Source: Corallium rubrum (Eukaryota; Cnidaria; Anthozoa; Scleralcyonacea; Coralliidae). Taken from it: a DNA stretch of 64,000 bases. The stretch lies in NCBI GenBank assembly GCA_964035015.1, contig OZ036010.1, positions 10,315,783-10,379,782 on the forward strand. Reading direction: 5' to 3'. The position numbers and the translations under genes were made by a program. The notes under the pieces were generated by a model. That model was not told where the DNA came from. It ran no database searches and worked only from the letters and a program-made list of their open reading frames with translations. Of this stretch, positions 34,818 through 62,733 are shown piece after piece. Position 1 is the first letter of the stretch, and every line of letters begins with the position of its first letter.

Positions 34818-35131
34818 CGTTTACACGATGCCGGTACAATTTGAAAACGGAACAAAATCATTCACCTATCAATTGAAAGCCCGACTCCCCCCACCCCGGG
34901 ACAAGGTGGGGGAAATGTGGGGAATTTTATAGCATTTGAAAGCATTTTATGCAAAATCAAATTTTAGCATATCAAATCCCCACCCAGTCCCAGGCTTTCA
35001 ATTGATAGGTGCATATTAGGCCTTGCGTTTACACGATACCGGCACAAAAATAACATGAAATGTTATATGCTGTATTTGCATACCGGCATGATTTTGTTCC
35101 ATTTTCAAATTGTACCGGCATCGTGTAAACG
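34818..35131. mobile_element. MITE interrupted by a second MITE
   Basis: The outer arms are CGTTTACACGATGCCGGTAC plus AATTTGAAAACGGAACAAAA, matched in complement at 35,089-35,131. The left arm is followed at once by a separate 149-bp element (34,863-35,011) with 19-bp perfect ends CACCTATCAATTGAAAGCC. The remainder carries an extra internal GTTTACACGATACCGGCAC. Confidence 0.75.
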
Positions 35132-35421
35132 GGCCACAATCGAGTGTTCGAGGTAAATGCTGTTGATCTTTGTTTTGATGTTTTCTGTGTTGTTTCAAAT
35201 TTGTTTTGCTTGTGATTTGTGATGCATATTTTAACTAGTAAACCTTGATATTTTTTTAAATGAGTAATAATAGACGGGCGTTGTATCGTATTGTGGCTTT
35301 GTTGTATTTACAGGCAGTTCAATTATTATTTTAAGTTGTATTAATCCTAAACTTTGAATATAGTAGGAGGATTTTTAAGCTTGTCAATTTCAACCGGCCA
35401 CATTTCATGGTTCTAGTAAAT

Positions 35422-35599
35422 GCCCGTTTACACATGCGATTTGTGGTGCGATTTTTCTCATTCTGACGCATGCGATTGAATGGATGTCCCACGAATGTAT
35501 TGAAACACTATAGCTTTGTACAAATGTACAAATGCATTCGTAAGTCATCCATTCGATCGCATCAGTCAGAAGGAGAAAAATCGCCTGTGTAAACGAGCC
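35422..35599. mobile_element. MITE, about 178 bp
   Basis: GCCCGTTTACACATGCGATT at the left and AAAAATCGCCTGTGTAAACG then AGCC at the right form imperfect terminal repeats that extend inward through TTCTGAC, GCGAT and GGATG blocks. Confidence 0.7.
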
Positions 35600-36308
35600 T
35601 TAAAGTGTCTATGAAGCGAAAAATACGTTGGCATTTTTGTTTTTTTATTGTACAGAGGAGCATGACAGGAGCACTCACTGAAAATTTCAAGAGAATCAGA
35701 TGCGTAGTTTTCGCGCTATCAACTCTCAAAATTTGCCGTGGATAGTTTGTTTTGGGGAAATTTGGGCTTCTTGGTAACAATGCCTTATGACGTACGCAGA
35801 TGGAACATTAATAATGAAATCTATTGTTCTTATGCATAGTTGTCGTTTGCGTACGTCATAACCATTGTATGTTACCGAATGCCCAATTTTTCTCCAAGAA
35901 CGAACTAGCCATGTAATGTAATGTTATGTAATTCTCACGATCGTATTTTGAACGAGCTTTAATAGCCATAGGCGAAACGTGGTTAAAAAAATTATTCTAT
36001 TCTATTCTATTCTATTCTATTCTATTCTATTCTATTCTATTCTGTTCTGTTCTGTTCTGTTCTGTTCTGTTCTGTTCTGTTCTGTTCTATTCTATTCTAT
36101 CCTATCTATTCTATTCTATTCTATTCTATTCTATTCTATTCTATTCTATTCTATTCTATTCTATGGCAAAATTTGAGAGTTAATAGCGCGAAAACTACCC
36201 ATCAGATTCTCTTGGAATTTTCAGTGAGTGGTTCTGCCATGCTCCAGCTCATCTGTACAATTAAACAACAAAAATGCCAACGAATTTTACATTTCATAGA
36301 CACTTTAA
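35600..36308. mobile_element. Foldback element enclosing a (TTCTA/TTCTG)n microsatellite
   Basis: The left arm 35,600-35,733 (TTAAAGTGTCTATGAAGCGA ... CTCTCAAAATTTGCC) is matched in complement by 36,168-36,308. Between them lie the left edge of the duplicated segment and (TTCTA)n(TTCTG)n(TTCTA)n at 35,993-36,164. Copy 1 has only the right arm. Confidence 0.7.
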
Positions 36309-36410
36309 CAGACGCGTTAAATCCCAACTGACTATAGTATGCATAGTATAAAAGACCGTTTACACATGCGATTTTTGATGCGATAAATATGTTCAACTTC
36401 TGATTTAGAT

Positions 36411-36710
36411 CATAGTCAATCGAGATATATGGTCTGGAAACTCGGCAAACTTCAAAGCGCCTATAATGAGCTGTGATTTTATGTTGAACCGTACCTTACA
36501 CCGTGCACATCCTTTGTTTTAGGTTTATTAATATTTAAATAGCACGGTTGAGTGATTGAACTGAATCGTTGTTATTGGACAATTCGTTCATTATACTAAA
36601 ATACAATTTGTTCAGTGACCGTGCACCGTGCACAAAAATGCATAAAGGCGAACAAAAAGATGGATCAAAGACTTTAGCTGAGTTTCCAGACCATATCTCG
36701 ATTGACTATG
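36411..36710. mobile_element. 300-bp MITE with 7-bp target duplication
   Basis: Ends are CATAGTCAATCGAGATATAT and the complement of ATATCTCGATTGACTATG, flanked by TTTAGAT on both sides (36,404-36,410 and 36,711-36,717). Copy 1 has the empty site (CTGATTGAGATGCATG, about 19,702). Confidence 0.9.
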
Positions 36711-37074
36711 TTTAGATGCATGTTAAGTAGAAAAAACAGTTCGTGGATTGTGCTCCGCCGGTTTTATCTTCCTTACTTTGCTTCTGGTTTGTAATTGTTT
36801 ACCACTGCGTCTAAAAACCAGAAATTGGCGATATTTATCGCTTCAAAGATCGCATTAAACGGTCTTCATTCTTTTATGTGGGAATATTGAAACTTGGCTT
36901 ATCAAATTCATTAAAATTTATGAAGAAAATTCAAACGAAATGAATATTTAATCAATATCTTTAAATCGCATACAGATTTATCCTGATTTACATAAATTTT
37001 TTCCCCACTTTACTTAGCTAAAATCACTCCAACTTGAAAAATAGTTTGCAAACATGGCTATTTAAGCCCTGTTT

Positions 37075-37788
37075 ACGCGGCCAAAATTTAAGCGGGATCT
37101 AGATCTGAGCCACACCTGACTTTAAGCGGACTTAAAATGTCAGTGTAAACAGATCAACGTAAATTAATCGCGATTATAAATAAGTTTTGTGGAAACACCA
37201 CGTAAACTATTTCTTTGCTAAGAAATAATAGTTATTAATTAATAATAGTTATTAATAATAATAATATTATTATTATAAAAATAGAATCATGCTTATTATT
37301 TTTAATAATAGTTATTTTTAGCAAAGAAATAGTTTACGTGGTGTTTCCACAAAACTTATTTATATTACTTTATCGCCATGAAAACGTTCAAAGAATTAAT
37401 AATCGCGATTAGTTTGCGCCACTTCAAGGAGGACGGGATTGAAAAACGCTTGCTATTAATACGTTGTTATTAATACGATAAAATGCATCTTTTTGCCCTG
37501 CTGTAGAAGCTTCCATCTCGCTATTCTTTGTTCCTTTGTTTCTTGCTTTTAGCTATTACTCTTTCTCGTGTGCCGATGTCTTCCGTTGTTCTTTGACGCA
37601 CGCTATGCATACGAAGCTTCCCAAAACCAAAAATGTAGCTCGTCCGTCATGTTGAATAATGGTGTACGTGTTTTAGTAAGGGATTATTAAATGACCGTGT
37701 AAACGCACCAAGCTAACTTAGCTAAGGTGGTGCATTTTAAGCGCACTTAACTTAAGCGTGCTTAAATTTTGGCCGTGTAAACACGGCT
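37075..37788. mobile_element. 714-bp TTA-flanked MITE (PIF/Harbinger-like)
   Basis: Ends are AGCCCTGTTTACGCGGCCAA and the complement of TTGGCCGTGTAAACACGGCT, with TTA at both flanks. The empty site in copy 1 is GGCTATTTAGATGCG (about 20,046). It contains a second foldback at 37,181-37,358. Confidence 0.88.
37181..37358. mobile_element. Nested foldback with GTGGAAACACCACG arms
   Basis: TAAGTTTTGTGGAAACACCA plus CGTAAACTATTTCTTTGC pairs with its complement ending at 37,358, around an AT-rich centre. A single arm of the same repeat is at about 46,152-46,195 in an Argonaute intron. Confidence 0.8.
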
Positions 37789-38344
37789 TTAGATGCGTCC
37801 ATTTGATAAGTACGATAAAGCATTCGCAGCCGATCTGTATCTGATTTTACTTCAGCTCGCCTTGTAAATCAGATAAGATCGATGCTCATGCTTTATCTAT
37901 TACTTGTAGTTAGTTTATTATTCATTCTAAAACTCATTAATAATTTATGAGGACAACACAAAGGAAATCGCTACTTTGTCCGTGATTTTATTGCTGCTCG
38001 CTAAACTTTAGCTTTGATTTTCTCGCTTTGGACAACGTTGTTTTTCAAAATTACTTCGCCCATGAAGTTACCAAATGGGTCGTTTTTGAACCTCTTCAAA
38101 ACGCTCGCAGTACGTGTTTTTTCTATCATGGTTTTGATAAAAAAATCTGATAAAAAATTCTGATTTACGTCGCAGTAGGTGTTTTATCGGATCTAAAACA
38201 CTCGGCTATCGCCGGCCTCGTGTTTTTAATTTGATAAAACAATGCTGCTCGTGTTCTAAATATTTATTGAGCTGGTAAGAACTTTTTCGAATCGGAAATG
38301 AAATTGTATCAATTACGCTTTTATATCAGTTAATAATTGATATT

Positions 38345-39003
38345 GTTATATACCAAAGACTTTCGTTTGCCAATAATGAAATCTTATTGGTCAAATCATG
38401 GTCACGTGTTGTTCAACAAACTCAATGTTTCTTTCTGCCGAGGGAAACATTGCACTGTTTCCCTCTGACGTCAACAATGAAGAGGGAAACAGTGCAATGT
38501 TTCCCTCTGACGTCGCTTTAATCATGCGTTGTTCACGTGAATACACGATTATTGCATCAGATCAAGAACTTTGGACTCTTCGGGCATTTTGAAAACAAGA
38601 GCTTGTTTCGAGCTTGTTTGGTACGAAATAGTCCATTTTCTGAAAGAAAGAATTTCTATACATATCTTCAAAGGTCTGAAAAACACTTGGAGAAATTTAA
38701 AGCTGTTCTTAGTGTTGAGTCTGGTGTATTTGTTTAGTTGAATGACTTGAATTGAAATTACGAAGACAAAGTCAAAGTGTTTTGGTAAGTCTTTTCGCCG
38801 TTTGCAAGTTTCAAGGTAGTTTTGTATTTTGTATTTTAAAAGTCTTTGGTATATAACAAAACGCTTGTTGACTTTTGCCTCGAGAAACATCGAGTTTTAC
38901 GGTCCCTCAGGCTTCAATGTCCTCCTCGGGCTAAAGCCCTCGGGTGACACTGAAGCCTTCGGGTCCGTAAAACTCGATGTTTCCCTCGGCGTCAGTCAAC
39001 AAG
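38345..39003. mobile_element. Composite insertion with two inverted-repeat modules
   Basis: Module 1 (38,345-38,857) has 18-bp perfect ends GTTATATACCAAAGACTT and an internal palindrome of GAGGGAAACATTGCACTG type (38,441-38,512). Module 2 (38,864-39,003) folds back with CTTGTTGAC ends and ACATCGAGTTTTACGG arms. Copy 1 lacks both (AATTGATAGTAATTAATAAT near 20,595). Confidence 0.75.
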
Positions 39004-39009
39004 TGTATA

Positions 39010-39199
39010 GTAATTAATAATTGCTACATTTATACCGCTGGACGATTGAAAACGCCGCTTCGTTTTATTGTTTCCAAAGGTTTCAAAATGGCGGTTGGGT
39101 GTTTGGTGGTTTCTTCGTCCTTTTTGTGCCTTTAGGTGATTTTAAAATGTGTAGAAATAGATGAAAGACGGCTAGGGTTGTTTCTGAGCTGCACTTTGG
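39010..39199 (+). promoter_or_regulatory. Putative promoter/5' UTR of Argonaute copy 2
   Basis: Nearly identical to 20,600-20,792. It includes the AAAATGGCGG motif (about 39,085-39,095) and the same 15-codon upstream ORF. The start codon context GGATGGCGGC resembles a TISU element (short-UTR initiator overlapping a YY1 site). Inferred only. Confidence 0.35.
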
Positions 39200-56727
<17,528 letters not shown>

Positions 56728-56769
56728 GTAAAATTTATTGATATCACAGGGGCTGTTTAAATTGTGATG

Positions 56770-57747
56770 GGATAACCTTACTCTATTGCAAGAGTCACCC
56801 TTTTAAAAGGGTGTATAGATAAGTAAACGTGTGTTTGCATGGTGGTGGGGTACACGCGTAAAAACGCACAAGCTGTTACATTCCTGCAAGCAAGTTGTTA
56901 CAAGGCTGTTCAACAGGCTGTCATCGTCATGTGTTCGCACTGGCTGTCCCAGTCTGTTAACATGTCTGTAACAGGTTGTTGACAACTTGTAACAAGGCTG
57001 ATGACTCCACAGACTGATGACAAGTTATTCCAACAACCTGTTACCGCTCTGCACTTAACAAGTTGTTAACAGGTTGATGCTAACAAGGTTGTAGCAGTTT
57101 CTTGAATGAACAGCATTGTTACAACTTGTTCCCAGCCTTGCTACAAGCCTGTTGCGAACACATCCTGTTGACAAGCTGTGAGATTTTTACGTGTGTAACC
57201 TTACTGCAAGGTCACCCTTTTAGAATGGTCACGAGATAACGTGTGTTTACATGGTGTTAGGGTAACCTTACCGCAAGGATCATCCTTCTAGAAGGGTCAA
57301 AAGATAACGCGTGTTAACATGGTGGTGGGGTATAACCCTACTCCCAGGGTCACTCTTCTAGAATGGCCAAACGATAACCTGTGCTTACATGTACATTGTG
57401 ATAGGGTGACCATACTGCAAGTGTAGCCCTTTTAGAATGATCAAAAGGTAATGTGTGTTTACATAGTGGTGGGGTAACCCTACTGCAAAGGTCACCCTTC
57501 TAGAATAGTCAAACGATGACATGTGTTTACCTGGTGGTAACGTAACCTTAATGCAAGAGTCACTTTTCTAGAAGGTTCAAAAGATAACGTGTGTTTACAT
57601 GGTGGTGGGGTAACCTTACTGCAAGGTCACCCTTTTAGAATCGTCAGAAGATAACGTGTGTTTACATGGTGTTAGGATAACCTTACTGCAAGGATCATCC
57701 TTCTAGAAGGATCAAAGATAACGCGTGTTTACATGGTGGTGGGATAT
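56770..57747 (+). repeat. 67-bp minisatellite running into the gap
   Basis: Units contain GATAACGTGTGTTTACATGG, TGGTGGGGTAACCTTACTGC and AAGGTCACCCTT. About nine units are visible at starts 57,235, 57,303, 57,370, 57,447, 57,514, 57,581, 57,650 and 57,717, plus the interrupted first one. It is cut by the N run, which probably collapsed this array. Confidence 0.9.
56853..57195. mobile_element. TA-flanked MITE with degenerate-word interior (member 3)
   Basis: Ends are CACGCGTAAAAACGCACAAG and ATTTTTACGTGTG. The flanks are GGGGTA and TAACCTT, and intact minisatellite units read GGGGTAACCTT, so insertion duplicated exactly TA. The interior consists of CAACAAGTTGTTACAAG-type words. Confidence 0.9.
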
Positions 57748-57947
57748 NNNNNNNNNNNNNNNNNNNNNNNNNNNNNNNNNNNNNNNNNNNNNNNNNNNNN
57801 NNNNNNNNNNNNNNNNNNNNNNNNNNNNNNNNNNNNNNNNNNNNNNNNNNNNNNNNNNNNNNNNNNNNNNNNNNNNNNNNNNNNNNNNNNNNNNNNNNNN
57901 NNNNNNNNNNNNNNNNNNNNNNNNNNNNNNNNNNNNNNNNNNNNNNN
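57748..57947. other. Assembly gap (200 N)
   Basis: Exactly 200 N, which looks like a fixed-size placeholder of unknown true length. It separates the Argonaute-linked minisatellite from the interior of a DIRS element, so the join across it is uncertain. Confidence 0.98.
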
Positions 57948-59804
57948 GGGAAAAAGGATGGCAACATCAGACTCATTCTAAATCTGAAAAAACTAAATGA
58001 TTCTGTGGAAAATTACCATTTTAAAATGGATAACATTCACACAGCTCTCAAATTGGTTACAAAGAATTGCTGGATGGCATCACTTGACCTTAAAGATGCT
58101 TATTATAGTGTCCCAATTCACACACACTCCCAAAAATTCTTAAAATTCTTTTATCAAGGTCATTTTTTCAAATTTACAGCCTTTCCTAATGGACTTTCTT
58201 GTCCTAGAAAGTTCACAAAATTGTTTAAACCAATATTAGCAACATTGAGATTAGAAGGTCATATTATTATCTGTTACATTGATGATCTTTTCTTGTTAGG
58301 CAAATCATACAATGAATGTGTGAGTACAATCATTGATACTTTTACATTACTTGAGAGTCTCGGATTTGTTATTCATCCTGACAAGTCTGTTTTTATACCT
58401 ACACAACGTATAGTTTTCTTAGGATATTTAATTGACTCTCATTCAATGACAATAAGACTTACTAGTGACAAAGTGGAAAAACTCACTAGTTTTAATTCAA
58501 AACATTTTGACATCTGCTAGTAAAGTAAAGATAAGGTCAGTGGCCAAGTCATCGGTCACATGGTTGCTAGCTTCCCTGCAGTTAAATATGGGCCATTATA
58601 CTACAGAATGCTTGAAGGGGATAAAACAACAGCATTAAAACACCCTAAAGGAAATTTTGAGACCTATATGGTCATTTCAGACAAAGGAAAAACTGAATTG
58701 AACTGGTGGCTCACTAATTTAAAGCAAAGTTTTAATAACATTGAGCAACCCGAGATTGATATGATACTTTATAGTGATGCCTCATTGAAAGGCCGGGGTG
58801 CAGCACTAGACAACCAGTGTACAGGGGGGAACTGGTCTAGTGAGGAGAGTAGAATCACATAAATGTTCTTGAAATGAAAGCTGCATTGTTTGCATTAAAA
58901 TCATTTGCTTCTAAATTAATAGGGAAGCATGTTAAAATTATGATTGACAACACTACTGCAGTCTATGTCGTAAATAATATGGGTACTAGCCATAATGATA
59001 AATGCAATGCAAGATCATTCACGAGAAAGCAACAGGGGTTCTTGCAGCCTAGACACTATAGGCCTTCTATTCTCACGAGGGCTTGCATTCGCAGAGGTCT
59101 GGGACCTAGCAAGAAGTAGAAGGCCTAGCTGAATTGCCAACATCTCAAAAGTGCCCCAAAACGGCCCATGTTAAATATAACGACATACAGTGATATCACA
59201 CATGGATACTTCACACAATTTCGTTAATTTCAGTTAGTCTCTAATATAAAAAACAAGTTATGAAACCTAAATAACCTATTAATTACTATACGTGTACTTC
59301 TTACAATTATCGTAATTCCTAAACATTTCCTACACTGACAAGTCAAACCTGGGTCGATAAATGGTTAGATTCGTATCCAGCAACTTTTATGTAACATTCT
59401 GTTAAAGTGTGATACATGTATGTCGCTATATCTTTCAGACTTGGGCAGTGTGAAACCACTGTATGTCGTTATCTTTGACATGGGCCGTTTTAGGGCACTT
59501 TTGGGATGTTGTTGGCAATTCGGCTAGGCCTTCTATTTATCGCTGCGTTCCAGACCCCCTACGAGCCCTCTCGTGGAGATCTAGAAGGCCTAGTGTCTAG
59601 GCTGGGGTTCTTGTAGTCCCCAACTGGCCTAGCCAACCTTGGTATCCCTTCATCCAACCAATCTTGTTAAAAAACCCTCATGTTTACCAGCCATCCAGGA
59701 GGCCACTTCACCTCCCAGCATCACCAGAGGAGTTACACCCACTTCACAGAAAGTTGGAACTGTGCATATGTCTTGTGTCAGGCAACAACTTGCAAAAGTA
59801 GGAG
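57948..59804 (+). pseudogene. DIRS reverse transcriptase-RNase H, frameshifted
   Basis: The RT reads GKKDGNIRLILNLKKLND, LDLKDAYYSVPI (motif A) and CYIDDLFLLGK (YIDD box) up to about 58,490. Frame changes follow near 58,490, near 58,550 (a missing G in GCCAAG-TCATCGG) and near 58,855 (AGAAT-CAC). The RNase H part shows MILYSDASLKGRGAA, NVLEMKAALFALKSF and IDNTTAVYVVNNMGTSHNDK. A foldback (59,045-59,604) then interrupts it. Skipping that insert, the frame resumes after it as VVPNWPSQPWYPFIQPILLK and ends at 59,802-59,804, overlapping the start of the recombinase frame. The product copied element RNA; this copy cannot make it intact. Confidence 0.82.
59045..59604. mobile_element. Mutator-like foldback element with 9-bp target duplication
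   Basis: Ends CAGCCTAGACACTA and TAGTGTCTAGGCTG. The long arms (about 150 bp each) share TAGAAGGCCTAGC, GAATTGCCAACA and CGGCCCATGT. The 9-bp GGGTTCTTG is duplicated at 59,036-59,044 and 59,605-59,613. Long terminal repeats with a 9-bp duplication fit Mutator-like elements. No transposase inside. Confidence 0.85.
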
Positions 59805-60751
59805 TTACACCTGAATCAGCAGATGTTATAATGGCTTCTTGGAGGGCCGGGACAAAATCCCAGTACCAAACTTACATTAATAAATGGACAGAATTTTGTA
59901 ACCAGACAAATTGTGATTTTTTAAACCCTGCAGCTATACAATTCCTCACAAACCTTTTTCACTCAGGTCTATCTTATACAGCCATAAACACTGCACGCAG
60001 TGCTTTGTCCGCTCTACTACAAATCAAGGACAGTACAACACCATTTGGTCAACTACCGTTGGTTAAACGTTTTATGAAGGGTGTATATGAACTTCGACCT
60101 AGCTTTCCTCGTTACAAGTCTATTTGGGATGTCAACACAGTTTTTGATTATTTAAGAAAACAGCCAGTTATTTCTGAGCTCTCCCTTAGAGAGCTCTCTG
60201 TAAGATTGACGTTCCTACTACTTATCCTCAGTGGGCAACGCTGTCAAACTATTCATCTTTTGTCTCTGGACAACATGGCACTTTCTGACCAGAAGTGTGA
60301 ATTCTATGTGATGGATAAAGTAAAACAATCACGCGTTGGACATCATGTTGCCCCAATTGTTTTTCAACATTACCCAACAGAACCAGCCCTGTGTGTTGTA
60401 ACTCATCTCAAGGAATATATTGAACGGACAAAGGACATACGTAACCCTGATTGTAAAAACCTCTTAATTAGTTTTGTTAAACCACATAAGGCTGTATCTC
60501 GCGAAACAATCTCTCGTTGGTGCAAGTCGTTACTTAGTTTGGCAGGTATTGACACAACGACTTTTGGAAGCCATAGTACTAGAGCGGCCTCCACATCATG
60601 TGTCGCGAAGAATTTAGGAGATATAGATCAGATTCTAAGATCAGTAGGTTGGTCTAATGCCAGCACTTTTCAGACTTTTTATTATAAGCCAATCAATTCA
60701 TCTTTTAACTTTGGCTCTACCATTTTGAATTCTGTTCAACATAGTTCATGA
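59768..60751 (+). CDS. DIRS tyrosine recombinase
   Basis: This 327-residue frame encodes the enzyme that integrates DIRS DNA circles. I choose the ATG at 59,768 (MSCVRQQLAKVG). The frame is open back to a TTG at 59,639, but that part overlaps the RT/RH frame. The N-terminal half has a SAM-like core-binding region (SWRAGTKSQYQTYINKWTEF, then INTARSALSALL). Catalytic signature: Arg about 158 in SGQRCQTIHLL, His 269 and Arg 272 in GSHSTRAAST, and a Tyr pair at 305-306 in TFYYKP. No frameshift or stop is present. The stop is followed about 20 bp later by AATAAA. Confidence 0.9.
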   Translation: MSCVRQQLAKVGVTPESADVIMASWRAGTKSQYQTYINKWTEFCNQTNCDFLNPAAIQFLTNLFHSGLSYTAINTARSALSALLQIKDSTTPFGQLPLVKRFMKGVYELRPSFPRYKSIWDVNTVFDYLRKQPVISELSLRELSVRLTFLLLILSGQRCQTIHLLSLDNMALSDQKCEFYVMDKVKQSRVGHHVAPIVFQHYPTEPALCVVTHLKEYIERTKDIRNPDCKNLLISFVKPHKAVSRETISRWCKSLLSLAGIDTTTFGSHSTRAASTSCVAKNLGDIDQILRSVGWSNASTFQTFYYKPINSSFNFGSTILNSVQHSS

Positions 60752-60878
60752 TGTTTTCAATGTTACTGTTAAATAAACACATTTTATTATTGTATCATGG
60801 CGTTTTATATCCCTGACTCCTTTGGCTACTGTGAAATCTCGTACAACTCTGAAACGACCATGGCTGATGACGTAGTAG

Positions 60879-61152
60879 AATTTAAAAATTAAACGAGACT
60901 TACCTGTAAGGTGAAGTTTGATTTAAATTCTACTAGTCATCAGCCGGGGGTGAAAGAGTTGTATGCCCTACCCATTGGGTTTGTTTCCCACCCCAACTCT
61001 TTCACCCTGCCATGAAGTCAGGTCTTCTGTAAAATCTGGTTAGTTCACGCATGCGTGTACTCTCTCGTACAACTCTTTCACCCCCGGCTGATGACTAGTA
61101 GAATTTAAATCAAACTTCACCTTACAGGTAAGTCTCGTTTAATTTTTAAATT
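60879..61152. repeat. Long inverted repeat at the DIRS 3' side
   Basis: AATTTAAAAATTAAACGAGA and about 65 further bases are matched in complement from 61,069 to 61,152, enclosing about 105 bp. It includes GGCTGATGACTAGTAGAATT, a near copy of which also precedes the left arm (60,861-60,882). It could be the DIRS terminal/internal complementary repeats or a separate MITE; no target duplication was found. Confidence 0.7.
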
Positions 61153-61640
61153 ATCCCAGAGCCTTCGGTTGCCGGGCGCGGCCCGGGTGAGAAGAGAAGG
61201 CTCTGGGAACGAGATTGACCATGCCAGCTCGACCTCACATCCAAAATTAAGGATTATCCTTAATTGTCAACTGGCCTAGAATTAAGGATAATCCTTAATT
61301 TTAAATGAAAACTCTCCCCCATACCCCCAACCCCTAACCACAACCCCCCGGAAGCCCTAACCCTAACCACAACCCCCCGGAAACCCTAAACCTAACCACA
61401 ACCCCCCGGTAGCCCTAAGCCTAATCACAACCCTCCGGAAAAAGTCCCACCTCTCAGACCCCGACCACAACGCCGCTCTAGGATTTTTAGCTTTATGTGT
61501 TCAAGTTTAACATCCCGCTTGTGGGACAGATAAATTAAGGCCATGTCTTAATTGTAGCCCTATTTTAAAATTAAGGCCATGTCTTAATTCGAGCCCTATT
61601 GTACAATTAAGATATGCGCTTAATTTTGGTAAGAGATTGC
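61153..61640. repeat. Cluster of small palindromes and tandem repeats
   Basis: CCCAGAGCCTTC/GAAGGCTCTGGG hairpin (61,155-61,209). Paired AATTAAGGATTATCCTTAAT palindromes (61,246-61,305). About three units of CCCTAACCACAACCCCCCGG (61,330-61,440). A TTAAGGCCATGTCTTAATT tandem follows (61,534-61,620). Confidence 0.75.
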
Positions 61641-61983
61641 TGACCATGGGGGCCTCCGATTTTCGATAGGGGTATCTAGTACGTATTCCTTATAAGGAGG
61701 ATGACCGCGCAAAATCCTTAGGCGCAATATGGTGCTTTAACGAGCAAATAGAACAGAATGAGGAGCAAATACCCGAGATGGTACGCGGTAGGAGTCTGGT
61801 TAGTAGGAGTCCGTCCTGTGCGCGGAAATTTTCCCGGGATATTTTCGAAAACCCTTTCGATTCACTGGTTCGTTTACCCGCTCTAAAGGTTCAAATTATT
61901 GTTATTTTTTAAACTATGATGAGAAAATAAGAATTAGCTAATGTCTCGAAAATTGGACGCATCCTTCCATTGTAAAGCAAGGA

Positions 61984-62638
61984 GCGTGTGATATAAATCT
62001 TCTCCGCTGTGGACGGTCTGACTGTCCTACTTCAGGCTGCAATGGAAATCTCTTTCATTGTCAACTGTGCCCATTGTCCAGAGCAAGACCTTGCGAGATA
62101 AAGGACCATTTCAAGAATGTCCATTGGAATAATCGCATCGATTATGGAGGTTGGTTATTTTGCGTGAATATTTATGAACAATATCAAATCAGCATCATGA
62201 ATATTTATGACTCGTAGTCGTGAACTCGCTGATACTGTAGGTAAGGCTATTTGTTTATTATAGCGATCAAAACAAAAGTATTTTGCGAGTTTAATAACTC
62301 CGTCTTTTTCTCCCCATTAACAATAGGATTCAGTATTTTAAGGTGCAAATTGGTGTGTACGTTTGCATCAAGTAGGGGACAGAGCAAAGAACTGAAGAAC
62401 GTGACACACTACCATTGCTATGGTTGCTCAGGAGGATTTAAGCGTGAAAAGGAACTTCTGAGACATTTAAAGAGCAGTCACAGCCTGAACCTTGAAGTCA
62501 AGGAAGCCACACAGCCACAACAACAGCAGCAACAACAACAACAGGAGCAGCAGCAGCATCAACAACAACAACAGCAGGATCAGCATCAACAACAACAGCA
62601 GCACCAACAACAACAGCAGCACCAACAACATCAGAACC

Positions 62639-62684
<46 letters not shown>

Positions 62685-62702
62685 GCAAAAACAACAACAA
62701 CA

Positions 62703-62733
<31 letters not shown>

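Larger units (their letters stand above)
57948..61152 (+). mobile_element. DIRS-type tyrosine-recombinase retrotransposon, left end missing
   Basis: RT, RNase H and then a tyrosine recombinase in an overlapping frame is the DIRS1 layout. The left terminus falls in the gap. A complementary repeat at 60,879-61,152 may be the internal complementary region plus right terminus. The RT/RH part is frameshifted and split by a 560-bp foldback, while the recombinase is intact. Confidence 0.82.

Noticed and set aside
38398-38890. ORFs around 38.4-38.9 kb
   Set aside because: They lie inside a composite inverted-repeat insertion and partly read its palindromic arms.
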